A stretch of 64,000 bases of DNA from Curtobacterium sp. BH-2-1-1 (GTDB lineage: Bacteria > Actinomycetota > Actinomycetes > Actinomycetales > Microbacteriaceae), in contig NZ_CP017580.1 in NCBI RefSeq assembly GCF_001806325.1, positions 620,001 through 684,000 on the forward strand, in the 5' to 3' direction. The first letter of the stretch is position 1; each line of letters opens with the position of its first letter. Below the pieces are notes generated by a model. The model was not told the origin of the DNA and ran no database searches. It was given only the letters and a program-made list of their open reading frames with translations. Made by a program: the position numbers and the translations under genes. Positions 61,201 to 64,000 of the stretch are shown piece after piece.

Positions 61201-63486
61201 TCAGTGGCCCTTCTGCTTCCCCTGCGGCTTCTGTGGAGACTGCTGTGCCGGCTGCTGCGCTCCCGTCTGCTGACCCTGCTGCTGGCCCGGCTGCTGCGTC
61301 GCCGCCGCGTCACCCTGGGAACCGCTCGACGATCCGCTCGACGACGTGTGGCTGGCCTGACCGATCATCGCCGGGTCCGCAGCCGGCAGCGTGCCACCGC
61401 CGACGGTCTGGTCGAGGTACGACATCATCGACTTGCCGACGCCGAACTTCGCGCTGTACCCGGTGGTCCCCTGCAGGAACGGCCAGTTCGCCAGGCTCAC
61501 GTTGCCCTGGACGTTGCCGATCCAGGTCGCGTTCGTGTACTTCGTGCTCGACGCGACGAGCCAGTTCTGCACGTCGCCGTCGGTGGTGCCGGTCTTCGCG
61601 AACTTCGGGGTGCTGTCGCCGGGGTTGGCGCTCGCGGCGGTGCCGGACCCGGTGAGGACGCCCTGCAACGCGTAGTCGACCGTCCCGGCCACGTCGGCAG
61701 CGACACCCTGCGTGCAGGACGACGGCGTCGGGGTGATCTTCGTGCCGTCCGACTCGGTGACGGAGTCGATGGCGGTCGGCGTGCAGACCACACCGCCGTT
61801 CGCGAAGCCCGCGTAGGCCTCGGCGAGGTCGATCGGGGACAGGTTGTTCACGCCGAGGATCGACGCCGGGGTCTGCCCGAGGGCGCCGCCGGCCGCCGGG
61901 TGGATGCCCATCGACTGGGCGAGCTGCGCGATCTTGCACAGGTCGAGCTGCTTGCCCATCGCGGCGTAGGCGGTGTTGATCGACTCCGAGGTCGCGGCCT
62001 GCACGGTCATCGACGACGGCACGTTCTCGGCGTTCGACACCGGCCAGGTCCCGCCGCTGACGTTCTGGCAGGTGTTCGTGAACTCCGAGTTCTGGAACGT
62101 GTGCTCGGTCGTCGACACGGACTGCGAGAGGGTGTGCCCGGTGGCGAGCCACTCGGCGAGCGTGAACACCTTGTACGTCGAGCCCGTCTGGAACCCGCCC
62201 GAGTTGCCGTACCCGCTGTCGGCGCTGTAGTTCACCGCGGTCGACCCGGCGGTCGAGGTGTCGCCCTGCGTGTACTGCGTGTTCTGCACCATCGAGAGGA
62301 TCCGGCCGGTTCCCGGCTCCACGGTGACGTTCGAGCCGCCGACGTCGACGCCGGCCATCGTCGACGGGACGTAGGTCGACAGCGCGGTCTGCGCCTGGGA
62401 CTGCAGGTCGAGGTCGAGCGAGGTGTGGATCTCGAGGCCCTTGGTGTCGAGCGTCGCGATGCGCTCGGCGGCCGTCTTGCCGAACGCCGGGTCCTGCAGC
62501 ACCTGGTCGCGCACGTAGTCGCAGAAGTAGCCGGCGTCGTACCCGGTCGCGGCCGACGAGCAGCCGTTCGCGGTGGCGGTGATCTTCGGCGTGACCGGTG
62601 TCGCCTTCGCCTGCTCGAGCTCGGCCTTCGTGATGTCGTGGTGGACGTACATGCGCTGCAGCACGTAGTCGCGGCGTTCCTTGGTGGCGGCGTAGCCGTT
62701 CTTCGCACCGTTGTCGGCGTTCGACGGCTGGTCGATGCGCAGGTTCGACGGGTTGTTGAGGATCGCGACGAGGGTGGCCGACTGGACGAGCGAGAGGTCC
62801 TTCGCGTGCACGCCGAAGTAGTACTCGGCACCGGCCTCGGCGCCGTACACGCGGCCGCCGAGCCCGACGAGGTTCAGGTACCCGGTGAGGATCTGGTCCT
62901 TCGAGTACTTCTTGTTCACGGCGATCGCGTACCGCATCTCCTGGAGCTTGCGCTGCGGGGTCACCCCGGCGGCGTCCTCGTAGCACGCGGCGACCTTCTT
63001 CTCGGTGTCCGCGGCGTCCTTGCCCGTGAGCTCCTCGCACTGCTGCACGAGGACGTTCTTCACGTACTGCTGGGTGATGCTCGACCCGCCCTGCACGTCA
63101 CCGCCGACGACCGTCGCCGCCGCACCGCGGAGCGTGCCGACGACGTCGATGCCGCCCTCGTCGTAGAAGCGGGGGTCCTCGGTGTCGATCGCCGCCTGCT
63201 TGAGCGTCTTCGCCATCGCCCCGGATGCCACGGTCGTGCGGTTCTCGGCGTAGAACGAGGCGATCTTGACCTGCTGTCCGCCCTTCTCCGCGTAGACGGA
63301 GGAGACCTGCTGCGGCGTCTGGATGTCGAGGTAGCTCGGCAGGTCCTCGAAGAAGGACACCGCCCCGGACGTGCTCTCGCCCGCGACGGCGACCCCCGGC
63401 GTGACCGCCACGGCGACGAGCATGCCGGCCAGCGCCGACATCGCGACGAACGTCAGGAGAGCACCAGGCCATCGCACCACACGCAT
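61201..63486 (-). CDS. Bifunctional class A penicillin-binding protein
   Basis: This 761-residue wall synthase has one N-terminal membrane segment (LLTFVAMSALAGMLVAVAV), a GT51 glycosyltransferase domain (AAIDTEDPRFYDEGGID, E103; then QGGSSITQQYVKN and RKLQEMRYAIAV) and a transpeptidase domain with STYK (S436-K439), SIN (502-504) and KTG (631-633). The last 60 residues are Ser/Gln/Pro-rich and disordered, with SSSGSSSGS and QQPGQQQGQQ runs. It polymerises and cross-links peptidoglycan outside the membrane. ATG 63486 is chosen because the membrane segment follows at once. Confidence 0.95.
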   Translation of the reverse strand: MRVVRWPGALLTFVAMSALAGMLVAVAVTPGVAVAGESTSGAVSFFEDLPSYLDIQTPQQVSSVYAEKGGQQVKIASFYAENRTTVASGAMAKTLKQAAIDTEDPRFYDEGGIDVVGTLRGAAATVVGGDVQGGSSITQQYVKNVLVQQCEELTGKDAADTEKKVAACYEDAAGVTPQRKLQEMRYAIAVNKKYSKDQILTGYLNLVGLGGRVYGAEAGAEYYFGVHAKDLSLVQSATLVAILNNPSNLRIDQPSNADNGAKNGYAATKERRDYVLQRMYVHHDITKAELEQAKATPVTPKITATANGCSSAATGYDAGYFCDYVRDQVLQDPAFGKTAAERIATLDTKGLEIHTSLDLDLQSQAQTALSTYVPSTMAGVDVGGSNVTVEPGTGRILSMVQNTQYTQGDTSTAGSTAVNYSADSGYGNSGGFQTGSTYKVFTLAEWLATGHTLSQSVSTTEHTFQNSEFTNTCQNVSGGTWPVSNAENVPSSMTVQAATSESINTAYAAMGKQLDLCKIAQLAQSMGIHPAAGGALGQTPASILGVNNLSPIDLAEAYAGFANGGVVCTPTAIDSVTESDGTKITPTPSSCTQGVAADVAGTVDYALQGVLTGSGTAASANPGDSTPKFAKTGTTDGDVQNWLVASSTKYTNATWIGNVQGNVSLANWPFLQGTTGYSAKFGVGKSMMSYLDQTVGGGTLPAADPAMIGQASHTSSSGSSSGSQGDAAATQQPGQQQGQQTGAQQPAQQSPQKPQGKQKGH

Positions 63487-63571
63487 GCAGGGCACCGTAC
63501 GGTCACGATCTGGACTGGTTCTGCCGTGGAACGAGTCCACGCTGCACCGCCGCTCAGGTTCCCACCCAGGA

Positions 63572-64000
63572 TCAGTCGCGGGGCTGGAGGTCCTGCGGTC
63601 GGACGAGGTACATGTCCGGCGACGCCTGCGGCAGCCCGTCGCCACCGCGCTCACCGCGCCGGACCTGCTCGCGGACGAGGTCCCCGCGGCCGACGGCGAT
63701 GAGCGCCACGTCGTGCAGCGACGCCGTCCCCGGCTTGAGGTAGTCGTTGTGCCCGACCGGTCGGCGGAACACCTCGCCGGCCTCCTGCACGTCGACGCCG
63801 CCGGTCAGGTCGAGCACGGTCGAGCCGAACCCCGCCGAACCGGGATCGGTGCCGAAGTACCCGGAGCCGGCGATCGGGTCGCTGTGCGCGTCCCCGACGA
63901 ACACCTGCCCGGCACTGACGGCCAGGTCGGCCGAGGTGCGCACGTCGCTCCCCGGCGAGCCCAGGACCGTCAGGGTGTCCGCGCTCATCTCCCCCGAGGC
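63572..64000 (-). CDS. Alpha/beta hydrolase of the DUF1023 family, C-terminal fragment
   Basis: The frame is open to the right edge, so only the last 142 residues are visible and the start lies outside. The DUF1023 end is clear: DTLTVLGSPGSDVRTSADLAV, QVFVGDAHSDPIAGSGYFGTDPGSAGFG (with the acidic catalytic residue) and PVGHNDYLKPGTASLHDVALIAVG with the catalytic His. In actinobacteria these are probable secreted or cytoplasmic lipases/esterases. An internal ATG at 63988 only marks the middle of the domain. The gene ends 85 bases before the penicillin-binding protein start, so they may be co-transcribed. Confidence 0.8.
   Translation of the reverse strand, partial: ASGEMSADTLTVLGSPGSDVRTSADLAVSAGQVFVGDAHSDPIAGSGYFGTDPGSAGFGSTVLDLTGGVDVQEAGEVFRRPVGHNDYLKPGTASLHDVALIAVGRGDLVREQVRRGERGGDGLPQASPDMYLVRPQDLQPRD

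Noticed and set aside
60988..63702. A 904-residue open frame on the plus strand
   Set aside because: It is antisense to gatC and the penicillin-binding protein, with no recognisable domain.
1..64000. Possible tRNA, rRNA, integrase, transposase or prophage genes
   Set aside because: No tRNA T-loop and acceptor combination was found; the GGTTCGA match near 7045 belongs to the TPP riboswitch. I saw no transposase or integrase motifs in any frame that is not a shadow.

Overview
This window is high-GC DNA, dense with genes and without rRNA, tRNA, phage, plasmid, insertion sequence or CRISPR. Frequent GTG/TTG starts, four-base ATGA/GTGA gene overlaps, several apparently leaderless starts, DUF3097, DUF3054, PspC-type sensor kinases, a class F sortase and a GerW-like protein in a genome with no sporulation genes here all point to an actinobacterium. 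My best guess is Microbacteriaceae, perhaps Curtobacterium. That assignment is inference from gene content; no marker gene settles it.

Left part (1-14.1 kb): a flavin monooxygenase pair cut by the left edge and a divergent MFS transporter; a TPP-riboswitch-controlled ECF thiamine-precursor transporter (ykoE-ykoD-ykoC) with a trailing P-loop kinase; a GerW-like protein; and the glycogen-to-trehalose operon glgX-treY-treZ.

14.4-22.3 kb (minus strand): a surface-polysaccharide cluster. GtrA, a cellulose-synthase-like GT2, a GT39-like membrane glycosyltransferase, a secreted DUF4397 protein, a GH8 glucanase and a class F sortase run in one direction and are followed by a polyprenol-phosphate mannose synthase. 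This is the most system-like set of genes in the window.

22.4-46.2 kb: housekeeping and accessory metabolism. There are two aldo/keto reductases, a DUF559 endonuclease-like protein, YceI behind a perfect MarR-style palindrome, an MpaB-family oxygenase, an acyl-CoA ligase, EamA and APC transporters, a divergent PspC/toastrack envelope-stress locus with its PspC sensor kinase and regulator, a DrrAB-type exporter, a fused GDPD-IMPase enzyme, DUF3097 and an alcohol dehydrogenase.

46.2-53.4 kb: a ROK-regulated sugar operon (lipoprotein binding protein, two permeases, GH4 6-phospho-glycosidase, BadF-type sugar kinase). 53.7-57.7 kb: a type III polyketide synthase with a methyltransferase, a GlxA-type regulator and a stand-alone GAPDH. 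57.8-64 kb: gatCAB, a bifunctional penicillin-binding protein and a DUF1023 hydrolase cut by the right edge.

The most striking non-gene signal is a set of at least four families of short GC-rich palindromic repeats. One family sits 7-20 bp behind most stop codons where it occurs and probably acts as a terminator. The others resemble REP/BIME or MITE-like elements. Several have entered reading frames: twice in the YkoD linker, in the sortase N-terminus, in an aldo/keto reductase N-terminus and in a sugar permease N-terminus.
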